Assembly: GCA_934661375.1 (NCBI GenBank)
Contig: CAKUJH010000010.1
Coordinates: 26,828 to 90,827, forward strand
Direction: 5' to 3'
DNA length: 64,000 nucleotides
Source: an uncultured Victivallales bacterium
GTDB lineage: Bacteria; Verrucomicrobiota; Lentisphaeria; Victivallales; UBA1829
How positions within the stretch are numbered: the first letter of the stretch is position 1; the number at the start of each line of letters is the position of its first letter. Of this stretch, positions 33,469-41,109 are shown in pieces. The notes below the pieces were generated by a model that did no database searches, was not told where the DNA came from, and saw nothing but the letters and a program-made list of their open reading frames with translations. A program made the position numbers and the translations under genes.

Positions 33469-34742
33469 AATTCATGGAAACGGATGTGGCAGTGATCGGA
33501 GCCGGCGCGGCTGGCATGAGTGCCGGTGCGCTCTGTGCGGAAAACGGATTGCGGACTCTGATCATCGACCGTGAAAGTCTGCCAGGCGGCGTATTGCTGC
33601 AATGCATTCACAACGGATTCGGACTGCATTATTTCAAAGAGGAGCTGACGGGTCCCGAATATGCGGCGCGGCTGGAAAACAAAGCCCGCACAGCCGGTGC
33701 GGTTTTTCTGATGAATACCAGCGTCATGGAGCTGTGCGACAACCGCAGCTGCCGGGAATTGACGCTGTACTCCGGCGCGGACGGTGTTACCGTGGTTCAC
33801 GCCAATGCGGTGATTCTGGCGATGGGCTGCCGCGAACGCAGCCGCGGAAATCTCGGTATTCCCGGCGACCGCTGCGCAGGTATTTTCACTGCCGGACTGG
33901 CACAGCGGCTGCTGAACATGGAAGGCTGTCTGCCCGGAAAAACAGCGGTGATTGTCGGCTCCGGGGACATCGGGCTGATTATGGCGCGGCGTCTGACCTG
34001 GTGCGGCATTCAGGTCAAGACCGTAGTGGAGATTCTGCCGCATCCCTCCGGACTCAGCCGCAATATTGCGCAGTGTCTGAATGATTTCGGCATTCCGCTG
34101 AGGCTGTCCACTGGAGTAACCGGAATCCATGGGCATGACCGTGTGGAGTATGTAACCATCGCTCCGTTGGTGAACGGTCAGCCGGATTTGTCGCGTGAAG
34201 AACGGATCGACTGCGATACAGTGCTGTTTTCGGTGGGGCTTGTCCCTGAAACGGGGCTGGCGCGCCAATGCGGCGTGGAACTTTACCCCGCCACACGGGG
34301 AGCGAAAGTGAACAGTTCGCTTATGACCAGTATCCCCGGTATTTTTTCCTGCGGCAATGTTCTGCACGTGCATGACCTGGTTGACTTCGTGTCCGAAGAA
34401 TCCGAAAACTGTGCACGCCATGTAATTGAATATGTCCGCACCGGGAAGGATTCCGCCGAGGTGCAGCTGCTGGCGGAACCGTCCGTCAATCTCGGTTATG
34501 TGGTTCCGAATTCCTGCGGACGCGGCGTCCGGGTGCGGTTCTATATGCGCCCCCGCATTCTCTGTCCACTGGCAGAACTGACCATCTCCTCCGGCGGTTC
34601 TCTGCTGCTGAAAAAACGGATCCGTTACGTGAAACCGGCGGAGATGATCTGTGTGGAACTCCCTGCCGAAGCCACTGCCGGACTGCCCGGCGACGCCCGT
34701 CTGAACTTTGCTCTTGAACCTGTTCCGGAGGTGAAATCATGA
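33465..34742 (+). CDS. NAD(P)/FAD-dependent oxidoreductase, partner of the G3P-dehydrogenase-like protein
   Basis: A 425-residue pyridine-nucleotide disulfide-oxidoreductase-type flavoprotein: FAD motif VAVIGAGAAGMSAGAL, VILAMGCRERSRGN, NAD motif VIVGSGDIGLIMARRL and the FAD-binding GIFSCGNVLHVHDLVD. In this conserved triad it is the GlpB-like electron-transfer partner. The start overlaps the preceding stop (ATGA) and its stop overlaps the next start, as expected for subunits made together. Confidence 0.88.
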   Translation: MKFMETDVAVIGAGAAGMSAGALCAENGLRTLIIDRESLPGGVLLQCIHNGFGLHYFKEELTGPEYAARLENKARTAGAVFLMNTSVMELCDNRSCRELTLYSGADGVTVVHANAVILAMGCRERSRGNLGIPGDRCAGIFTAGLAQRLLNMEGCLPGKTAVIVGSGDIGLIMARRLTWCGIQVKTVVEILPHPSGLSRNIAQCLNDFGIPLRLSTGVTGIHGHDRVEYVTIAPLVNGQPDLSREERIDCDTVLFSVGLVPETGLARQCGVELYPATRGAKVNSSLMTSIPGIFSCGNVLHVHDLVDFVSEESENCARHVIEYVRTGKDSAEVQLLAEPSVNLGYVVPNSCGRGVRVRFYMRPRILCPLAELTISSGGSLLLKKRIRYVKPAEMICVELPAEATAGLPGDARLNFALEPVPEVKS

Positions 34743-35107
34743 AAAACAATATTCAGGAACGTATCTGCATCGGCTGTCCGGCGGGATGTCATCTGACCAT
34801 CCGGAAACTGGACAGCGGAGATTTTGAAGTGAGCGGCAATACCTGTCCGCGCGGCAGAACGTATGCGGTCAGCGAGATGACGGATCCGCGGCGCATTGTA
34901 ACCGCCTGCGTTCCGGTCAACTCCCCGGCGGTTCCATGCCTGCCGGTCAAAACCTCCGCACCGCTGCCCATGAAACTGATTTCCAGTCTGTTGAAACAGA
35001 TTTATGCAATGCGGCTTGATATTCCGGCCTCAGCCGGTACAGTACTGATCCGGGATTTTGCCGGAAGCAAAGTCGATGTCGTGCTGACACGCGGCGCAGC
35101 TGAATAA
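34739..35107 (+). CDS. DUF1667 cysteine-motif protein
   Basis: A 122-residue DUF1667 protein: CIGCPAGC near the N-terminus and NTCPRGRTYAVSE, giving four cysteines that probably bind an iron-sulfur cluster or zinc, then PLPVKTSAPLPMKLI-type residues (here LPVKTSAPLPMKL). DUF1667 proteins are a standard third member of this anaerobic dehydrogenase triad. ATGA overlap with the upstream flavoprotein. Confidence 0.88.
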   Translation: MKNNIQERICIGCPAGCHLTIRKLDSGDFEVSGNTCPRGRTYAVSEMTDPRRIVTACVPVNSPAVPCLPVKTSAPLPMKLISSLLKQIYAMRLDIPASAGTVLIRDFAGSKVDVVLTRGAAE

Positions 35108-35121
35108 ATCGAAGGTGGTAT

Positions 35122-35937
35122 ATGCTGAATTTGGAAGAACTGGAGCGGCTGAAAAAAATCCGTCATGTGGTGATGGATATGGACGGCACAATCTATCAGG
35201 GGAAACATCTTTTCCCGACGACACTGCCGTTTCTGGCGGATTTGCGCAGTCTGGGGATCGGTTTCACCTTCCTGACCAACAATTCATCCCGCAGCCGGAA
35301 GGAATATCTGGCTCATCTGAAATCATTTGGAATCGAAGTCGCTCCGGAACAGATGATTACTTCCACTGTCTGTACTGTGGACTATCTGCGGCGGAATCAT
35401 CCGGAAATCAGAAAACTTTTTCTGCTCGGAACTGAAACGTTCCGGGAGGAGATGACGGAATACGGTTTTCTGGATGCTGCCATGGATGAAGAACCGGACG
35501 GCGTTGTGGTGGCGTATGATCCGCATATGCCGTATGAACGTTTCTGCAAGGCTGCCTGGTGGATTGACCGCGGCAAAACCTGGATCTGCACTCACCCGGA
35601 CCGGAAATGTCCAACCGATAAGGAACAGATCTGTGTAGACTGCGGTTCATTGGCGGCGGCATTGAGCGCCGCAACCGGACGAACTCCCGTTGTGCTGGGC
35701 AAGCCCAACCGCGTTATGATGGATTCCATTCTGGTGGCAAACGGAGTGTCGGCGGAAGAAACCCTGATGTGCGGCGACCTGATGTATACCGATATTCAGC
35801 TGGGAGTCAATTCCGGCGTGGCGACGGTGTTGATTTCACCGGAAAAAGCCGAAGACATTCCGGGCAATATTGCCACCTGGACTGTTCCTGATCTCGGAGT
35901 TCTGGGCGGCTGGCTGAAACAGGCAAACGGCCACTGA
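35122..35937 (+). CDS. HAD-superfamily phosphatase, NagD/PGPase-like
   Basis: A 271-residue class IIA HAD phosphatase: MDMDGTIYQG (nucleophile and acid/base Asp), FLTNNSSRSRKEY (motif 2), GKPNRVMMDSI (motif 3 Lys) and CGDLMYTDIQLG (motif 4). Family members dephosphorylate small phosphates such as glycerol-phosphate, phosphoglycolate or p-nitrophenylphosphate. It is 15 bp after the DUF1667 gene with its own ribosome binding site (GAAGG), so action on glycerol-phosphate next to the G3P-dehydrogenase-like triad is likely but inferred. Confidence 0.85.
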   Translation: MLNLEELERLKKIRHVVMDMDGTIYQGKHLFPTTLPFLADLRSLGIGFTFLTNNSSRSRKEYLAHLKSFGIEVAPEQMITSTVCTVDYLRRNHPEIRKLFLLGTETFREEMTEYGFLDAAMDEEPDGVVVAYDPHMPYERFCKAAWWIDRGKTWICTHPDRKCPTDKEQICVDCGSLAAALSAATGRTPVVLGKPNRVMMDSILVANGVSAEETLMCGDLMYTDIQLGVNSGVATVLISPEKAEDIPGNIATWTVPDLGVLGGWLKQANGH

Positions 35938-35951
35938 AAAAAATTTTTCAG
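35934..35951. terminator. Palindrome spanning two convergent stop codons
   Basis: CTGAAAAA...TTTTTCAG. The stop codons of the HAD gene (35935-35937) and of the convergent phosphoesterase gene (35948-35950) lie in its two arms. It would form a short AU-rich hairpin in both transcripts. Confidence 0.5.
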
Positions 35952-36787
35952 CCGGGCAGGGCAATCCGGCGGAGAGAGAATTTGTCCGTGTCGGAATCAT
36001 AAGTGATTTCGGCAAATGCGCCGGTTTTCGTCAGCGAACCGGCAACGATTTCGCCGCGTCCGGTCCCGTCCAGCAGTTCATACGGTTTGTGGATATGCCC
36101 GCAGAGCGAAAGGTCAATGATGCCTTCTTTCAGCAGTCCCGCCGCTCCTGCCGCGCCGTACAGACGCCGCCGCATATTCAGCAGTGAGGCTTGCGTGATC
36201 AGCGGGAAATGTCCGGTGCAGATCAGCGGCCGTGCGTCCAGACGCGCGGCTTCCTCCAGCAGAAACTGCCGGGTCCGGGGCGGCATATAACCGCACGACA
36301 TCGCCGGATTGAACGGACGTGCGCAATGCAGAACCAATACCCGGAACAGCGGAAAATCCAGCGCAAACGGATAATCCTGCAAAGTATGCTGACCGCGCCA
36401 CATGTCCCGTGTGAAACGTTCCAGTGCGGAAACACAGGCTCTGTCCTGTACATAGGCGTCGTGATTGCCGGGAGTGTAAATGAACGGAATGCCGCTCCGC
36501 AACAGCGGCTTGAACATGCGTAAAGCTCTGGCAAATTCGCCGGGCTGTCCGCAGCTGGTGGCGTCTCCGGTGAACACCGCCAGGTCCGGCGGGTTCCGCA
36601 GGATGTAATCAACCATGCGCGGCAGATACGCCCGGTCATAGCGTTTCCGCCGGATGACGGAACTGTTGGCGAGACCGAGCAGGCGTTTGTCGAAAAGACC
36701 GTGCCAGTGTTCCAGCGTTGCCGGTTCATGGGTATCGGAAAAATGGATGATTCGTGTCTGCATAAGAAAAAACGGGAAGAAGTTCAT
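35948..36787 (-). CDS. Calcineurin-type metallophosphoesterase
   Basis: A 279-residue protein with all metallophosphoesterase motifs: HFSDTHEP (D-x-H), AVFTGDATSCG (GD), TPGNHDAY (GNHD), TGHFP and CGHIHKP (GH-x-H). It probably hydrolyses a phosphodiester or phosphomonoester; the substrate is unknown. The start is uncertain: ATG 36787 has AAGGAG only 2 bp away, while ATG 36763 (MQTRIIHFSD) begins just before the fold but lacks a ribosome binding site. It follows the PIG-L gene by ~20 bp. Confidence 0.82.
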   Translation of the reverse strand: MNFFPFFLMQTRIIHFSDTHEPATLEHWHGLFDKRLLGLANSSVIRRKRYDRAYLPRMVDYILRNPPDLAVFTGDATSCGQPGEFARALRMFKPLLRSGIPFIYTPGNHDAYVQDRACVSALERFTRDMWRGQHTLQDYPFALDFPLFRVLVLHCARPFNPAMSCGYMPPRTRQFLLEEAARLDARPLICTGHFPLITQASLLNMRRRLYGAAGAAGLLKEGIIDLSLCGHIHKPYELLDGTGRGEIVAGSLTKTGAFAEITYDSDTDKFSLRRIALPG

Positions 36788-36807
36788 CGCTCCTTCCCGC
36801 GGATGAT

Positions 36808-37590
36808 TTACCGGACAGCGTGAGGCATGAGCTTCACAAAGTCTTTCAGGGCAGCTGCCAGCGGGTTGAAGTTTTCGGGGCCGAATCCCAGCGGATTGTG
36901 CTGGACCCAGCCTTCCGCGAACTCAAATTCGCCGGACTGTTTCCCGAAGATGCGGGCGCGGTTTTCCATGTCCTTGATGTAGGCGTCCATCCCCTGACTG
37001 ATGTCGAGCCATTCTTTCTGGCTCTTGTGGCAGTTCAGGCAGGCGCGCTTGATGTCCATCTTGGACTCGATGTTCACGTAGAAATCCGCTTCCACCGGAC
37101 GGCGGAGCTGATCGGTGATGCTGTGCGGCATACAATGGTAAACCGCCACATCCTGATAAGTCGGCTTTGCCGTGGGGGCGCATTTCATGTTGACCATGCC
37201 GCGGCAGAAGGCGGCAGTAACCGCCAGACGGCCGGCATTGATGTGGTCTTCCATGTAGTCGTAGGGCCCCTGCGTCAGAATGATTTCGGGCTCGACTTCG
37301 CGGATCACGGGAACCAGTTTCGCGAGGTTCTCGTAATTGTAGAACACCTCGATGTCGTCGCAGATGCTTTCGTGGAAGACAGCGCCCACCGACTTGGCGG
37401 AGGTCAGCGCTTCTTCCCGGCGCATACGCACGATTTCCTGATAGGAATGATGATCCGTACCAAGAGAGCCGTTCGAGACGTTCATGTAATGAACTTCATA
37501 ACCGGCATCTTTCAGCAGCATCATCGTACCCATCATGCCGAACTCAAGATCGTCCGGATGACAGGCAATGGCAAAAGCTCTTTTGCTCAT
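36808..37590 (-). CDS. PIG-L / LmbE-family deacetylase
   Basis: A 260-residue zinc-dependent de-N-acetylase. AIACHPDDLEFG is the metal/catalytic [A/C]HPDD motif, and YMEDHINAGRLA supplies the later zinc-binding HxxxG segment. Family members remove acetyl groups from GlcNAc-containing substrates or bacillithiol/mycothiol precursors. ATG 37590 is chosen; an in-frame TTG 6 bp upstream overlaps the stop of the preceding NagB-like gene. A deacetylase directly after a glucosamine-6-phosphate-deaminase-like gene points to amino-sugar metabolism. Confidence 0.88.
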   Translation of the reverse strand: MSKRAFAIACHPDDLEFGMMGTMMLLKDAGYEVHYMNVSNGSLGTDHHSYQEIVRMRREEALTSAKSVGAVFHESICDDIEVFYNYENLAKLVPVIREVEPEIILTQGPYDYMEDHINAGRLAVTAAFCRGMVNMKCAPTAKPTYQDVAVYHCMPHSITDQLRRPVEADFYVNIESKMDIKRACLNCHKSQKEWLDISQGMDAYIKDMENRARIFGKQSGEFEFAEGWVQHNPLGFGPENFNPLAAALKDFVKLMPHAVR

Positions 37591-37592
37591 GA

Positions 37593-38522
37593 TCAATGCA
37601 TCTCCACGTCGCAGACACCGAAGCCGCCGCGATAGAAGTTGAAAATGATTTCGCCCGGATGCTTGGAGAGCAGGGACATCGGCACGGCGCTGTCCGCGAT
37701 TTTCTTGGAAATCATGAACGTGGTCAGACGCTGTCCGAACGGATTGTCATGGTGGCCGGGATGCCAGATGGAGACTTTTTCAGCCTTCCAGGTTTCGACC
37801 GGACCGACGGAGACCGCAGCGGAGGGAACGTTCTGAACCGTGCCTCCGCCGGAGGTTCTGGCGTTCTGAATCAGGGTGATCGGGTGCAGTTCGACAACGC
37901 GGGCGCCCTTCTGGAGATATTCTTCCGGGGTCGGCGGATTGTCGATGTATTTGCCTTCGCGTTTCACGGGGTCGTTGAACGCCCAATGCTTGGTTTCGCC
38001 CTGTCCGCCCTGCATGGTAACGCAGCGGAATTCATCATAGGTCTTGGAGTATTCCGCCGGATTTTCGGTTGGAAAGTGCATGTTTTCCGCCGGCATACGG
38101 AGTTTCGGATCGATACGGTTGAAGCAGAGATCCAGGTCGGCTTTGGCAAATCCCAGCGGGAAATCCAGACCGGCGGCCTTGCCGTCTACGATCCATTCAT
38201 CCATGCCCCAGAAATGACAGTTTTTCAGGCTGATGCCGAACGCGTTGACCATCTGGGCAACCAGCGGCAGCTGTTCCGTCGGACCGATCGGTCCGCAGAT
38301 GCCGGCGGGTCTGGACGGAGTGGCTTCCTTCCATGCCTTGATGTATTCCAGGGCTTCTGCGCAGTAGAATTCCTGCAGCGTGTCATAAATATTGATTTTG
38401 AAGCCGGGACGTTCGTAGTCTTTCAGAGTGTCGATCGTGATTTTCGCGGCGTCATCGAGGATGGCGCGGTCGAGGGTGGTGTAGTCCCACCATTCCTTGG
38501 AAATTTTGCTGAATGCGCGCAT
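37593..38522 (-). CDS. NagB-like protein (glucosamine-6-phosphate isomerase/deaminase family)
   Basis: A 309-residue protein related to glucosamine-6-phosphate isomerases. CGPIGPTEQLP occupies the phosphate-binding GGSTP position, FWGMDEW corresponds to the catalytic-region F-x-DE, and GKNPVH-type glycines are replaced here by WHPGHHDNPFG near the C-terminus. The nucleotide-like fold is recognisable but several NagB catalytic elements are altered, so the substrate may not be GlcN6P. It ends by overlapping the PIG-L gene region, implying a shared pathway. Confidence 0.72.
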   Translation of the reverse strand: MRAFSKISKEWWDYTTLDRAILDDAAKITIDTLKDYERPGFKINIYDTLQEFYCAEALEYIKAWKEATPSRPAGICGPIGPTEQLPLVAQMVNAFGISLKNCHFWGMDEWIVDGKAAGLDFPLGFAKADLDLCFNRIDPKLRMPAENMHFPTENPAEYSKTYDEFRCVTMQGGQGETKHWAFNDPVKREGKYIDNPPTPEEYLQKGARVVELHPITLIQNARTSGGGTVQNVPSAAVSVGPVETWKAEKVSIWHPGHHDNPFGQRLTTFMISKKIADSAVPMSLLSKHPGEIIFNFYRGGFGVCDVEMH

Positions 38523-38596
38523 TTCTGTTATCCTTCTGTTAAGGGTTGATACTGAGATAATTTATCATGAACTATCACAAAATCAACCCCCCAAAG

Positions 38597-39931
38597 TCAT
38601 TTGTTGATGAGATTTATTCCTGTTTCAATGAATTTCGGAGCCAGATCGTGCGCCGGAGCTGTCCGGGAGGGGCGGGTTTCATATCCTCCGCCGCGTCCGT
38701 AGGATTCCGGCATGGCGATGTAGCCGATTGCTCCCATGCCCAGTGCGCCGACCATGGTCATTTTGAAACGCGAGGCTTTTTTGATCGCCTGCTGAATTTC
38801 AATGAACGGTTCGCCGGGGATGGAAACGATGCCCAGTTCATCGCCGAATTTCAGCGACAGCATCAGCTCCATGCGTTTTTCTTTGAGCGGATTTTCGCGG
38901 CAGTCCACCACCTGACGGGCGAAGACGCACTGCACGTAGGCGTTGCCTTTGGCGATGCCTTCGCTGGTGAGATCGTCCGCATTCTGCGCCGTTACATTTC
39001 CGTATTTCGCCAGAACCGCCTTCGCCGCATTGTATTCTTCGTCGGAAACCGTAACCGCGGGGGCTTCGATTTCCGTCCGGTCGGCGCGGATTTCCTTCAC
39101 GTCGATCTTTTTCAGAGAATAAAGCCGGGCGATGATTTCCGCGGCATAGCCTTTGCCGATCCGGCAGGCTTCCGCGTAATTGGTCTGGTCAAAATCCGTG
39201 CTGACGTCAAAATGATTGATGTTGCCCTGACATCCCAGGAACATGATGACCGGCAGATCGTAACCGACCTGATTCTGGATTTCCCGTTCCATGCGTCCGG
39301 GCCAGTCGGCGGAAACCAGGTCGCCGCCGATGGTGTCGGTGTGGTTGGAAATGTTGGCGACGAGCAGGACCAGACGTCCGTCCTGCTTGACTGCCAGCAT
39401 CGGAATTTCCGGATCAATGCCGCCTTCAGGCTTGACAATATCTGGATTGAGTTTGCCCGGATTGGTCAGCACGGTGCCGTCCTTCATCCAGAACCGGCGG
39501 TTGAACGCCAGCGTGGAGCATTCCGTGCGTCCGGTCAGCAGTTCGGCTTCCGCCAGACTGTCATACGCCTTGCGCACAGCCTGTGCCGTTTTCGCCACCA
39601 CTTCCGCCAGGTATTCCTCATCCACGGGTCCGTCGAACAGCGGAGCTGTGTACGGTCCGGTGTGCGTGTGGGTTGCGCAGAACAGCAGATTTTCCGCAAA
39701 ATCCATGCCGGCTTCCTGCACAGCACGGATGAAGCGTTCCGTCAGTTTGCGGTCGAACAGACACAGATCGTAGGAGACAATGCCGACGACTGTGCCGCCG
39801 CATTCAAAGAGGGCGGCTTTGATGGTCAGCGGATCGTATGCACCCTTGTTCGGACGCGGTTCGAAATAACCGCAGAGAGGAACTCCCCGTTTGGGGGTGA
39901 TGTCTTCTTTGGCAAATCCGAAACGGATCAT
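38597..39931 (-). CDS. Neutral/alkaline ceramidase-like protein
   Basis: A 444-residue protein similar to the N-terminal catalytic domain of neutral ceramidases. It opens with FAKEDITPKRGVPLCGY, and ATHTHTGPYTAP holds the zinc-binding His pair; NHTDTIGG, FLGCQGNIN and PGEPFIEIQQ are later family blocks. Ceramidases hydrolyse amide-linked acyl chains, but bacterial cytosolic members without a signal peptide, like this one, often sit in sugar operons and their substrate is unknown. The start overlaps the upstream Gfo/Idh/MocA stop (ATGA). Confidence 0.82.
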   Translation of the reverse strand: MIRFGFAKEDITPKRGVPLCGYFEPRPNKGAYDPLTIKAALFECGGTVVGIVSYDLCLFDRKLTERFIRAVQEAGMDFAENLLFCATHTHTGPYTAPLFDGPVDEEYLAEVVAKTAQAVRKAYDSLAEAELLTGRTECSTLAFNRRFWMKDGTVLTNPGKLNPDIVKPEGGIDPEIPMLAVKQDGRLVLLVANISNHTDTIGGDLVSADWPGRMEREIQNQVGYDLPVIMFLGCQGNINHFDVSTDFDQTNYAEACRIGKGYAAEIIARLYSLKKIDVKEIRADRTEIEAPAVTVSDEEYNAAKAVLAKYGNVTAQNADDLTSEGIAKGNAYVQCVFARQVVDCRENPLKEKRMELMLSLKFGDELGIVSIPGEPFIEIQQAIKKASRFKMTMVGALGMGAIGYIAMPESYGRGGGYETRPSRTAPAHDLAPKFIETGINLINK

Positions 39932-41001
39932 TCTTCCACCTCGACCAGTTCGCCGTTGTTCTGCGCGGACTTGTGGGATGCTTCGCAGAGCAGCAGGTTG
40001 TGGCGTCCGTCGCAGCCGCAGAGATGTTTGCCGCTGAGAACGGAAGCCGCATGATTTTCAATCAGGCTCTGGTAGATGTTTTTGAAGGACGGGGGAACGA
40101 CTGTCGTGGTCTGACCGTCGAATCTGTCGATTTCCATACGCATTTTGACCGGTTCGTCCTTGTGTCCGGAGAGCTGGAACATGGTTCCGTAGGAACGGAG
40201 AGCGGCTTTGTCGCCGTAGATTTCAAAACCGAGGTTGGAGAGGGTTCCGCCGAGACCGCCGCGCAGTTCGGAGAAAGCGACTTTCACGCTGCCCTGGGTT
40301 CCGTCTTCGAAGAAGAAACGGATGTAGGCGCCGTCTTCGGCCTTCATTTTCATCAGTTTCGGCAGATAGACCGCGGCAACTTTATTGATTTTTTTGCCGA
40401 AAATGAATTCCGCCATGTAGAAGCAGTGGCTGGCAACGTCGCCGATGGGGCCGCCCATTTCTTCGATTTTGGAGCAGCGCCAGGTGGCGGCTTCCGCCGG
40501 ATCGTAGCCGTAGGCGAATTCCATGTGGAAGCAGCTGTCGTTGACCGTGCCGAGTTCGCCCTTCTGGACAATGCCGGCGGCTTCCTGGTTCCATGCGTTG
40601 TAAACCATCATGTGGTCGACGGCGTAGGAGAGGTTCATTTCTTTGGCGAGCGCGATGACTTTTGCGGCGTCGGCGGAATTGGTTGCCATCGGTTTTTCGG
40701 AGATCACATGTTTGCCGGCTTTGAGAGCTTTGAGCGCGAGCGGCACATGCGAAGCGTTGTTGGTGGCGATGTAAACGGCATCAATTTCCGGATCGGCGAG
40801 CATATCGTCCATGGTGGCGTACCATTTGAGACCGAGTGCTTCGGCTGCCGCCTGACGGGCGGGGTTGAGGTCCGTCGCGCCGACCAGCTGCGCTTTTTCC
40901 AACGGTTCAAAACGGGAGGTGTCGCAGGCGAAACCTTCTTTTGCCACGCGGTTTTCGGCAATACCGCCGAATCCGATCAATCCATATCTGACTTTTGCCA
41001 T
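39928..41001 (-). CDS. Gfo/Idh/MocA-family oxidoreductase
   Basis: A 357-residue NAD(P)-dependent dehydrogenase: Rossmann GLIGFGGIAENR, AVYIATNNASHVPLALKAL, EKPMATN (catalytic Lys of EKP), and the C-terminal substrate domain with GPIGDVASHCFYMAEF carrying the catalytic His region. The substrate is probably a sugar or cyclitol. Its start follows TGGAG, downstream of a promoter with an operator-like inverted repeat. It is co-translated with the ceramidase-like gene and lies next to a DegT aminotransferase, the usual partner for making amino-sugars from keto-sugars. Confidence 0.88.
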   Translation of the reverse strand: MAKVRYGLIGFGGIAENRVAKEGFACDTSRFEPLEKAQLVGATDLNPARQAAAEALGLKWYATMDDMLADPEIDAVYIATNNASHVPLALKALKAGKHVISEKPMATNSADAAKVIALAKEMNLSYAVDHMMVYNAWNQEAAGIVQKGELGTVNDSCFHMEFAYGYDPAEAATWRCSKIEEMGGPIGDVASHCFYMAEFIFGKKINKVAAVYLPKLMKMKAEDGAYIRFFFEDGTQGSVKVAFSELRGGLGGTLSNLGFEIYGDKAALRSYGTMFQLSGHKDEPVKMRMEIDRFDGQTTTVVPPSFKNIYQSLIENHAASVLSGKHLCGCDGRHNLLLCEASHKSAQNNGELVEVEE

Positions 41002-41029
41002 GATTAAACTCCAAATATCTGATTTTCAG

Positions 41030-41068
41030 AAACACAAAATGCTCCGCCGCATGAAAACGGCGAAGCAT
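41030..41068 (-). terminator. Terminator-like hairpin after the DegT gene
   Basis: On the minus strand ATGCTTCGCCG pairs with CGGCGGAGCAT (11 bp, one G-U) around an 8-nt loop and is followed by TTTTGTGTTT. It also overlaps the predicted start of the downstream gfo transcript. Confidence 0.6.
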
Positions 41069-41093
41069 ATATACGTTAGTTTCTATCGGTCAA
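41066..41093 (-). promoter_or_regulatory. Promoter of the gfo - ceramidase-like genes
   Basis: TTGACC (41093-41088), 16-bp spacer, TATATG (41071-41066) on the minus strand, inside the DegT-gfo intergenic space. Confidence 0.5.
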
Positions 41094-41100
41094 AAACTAA
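41076..41100. promoter_or_regulatory. Operator-like inverted repeat over the -35/spacer
   Basis: TTAGTTT - 11 bp - AAACTAA, a perfect 7-bp inverted repeat centred ~18 bp apart (two helix turns) that covers the -35 box and part of the spacer, where a dimeric repressor would block RNA polymerase. Confidence 0.5.
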
Positions 41101-41109
41101 CACAGAAAC

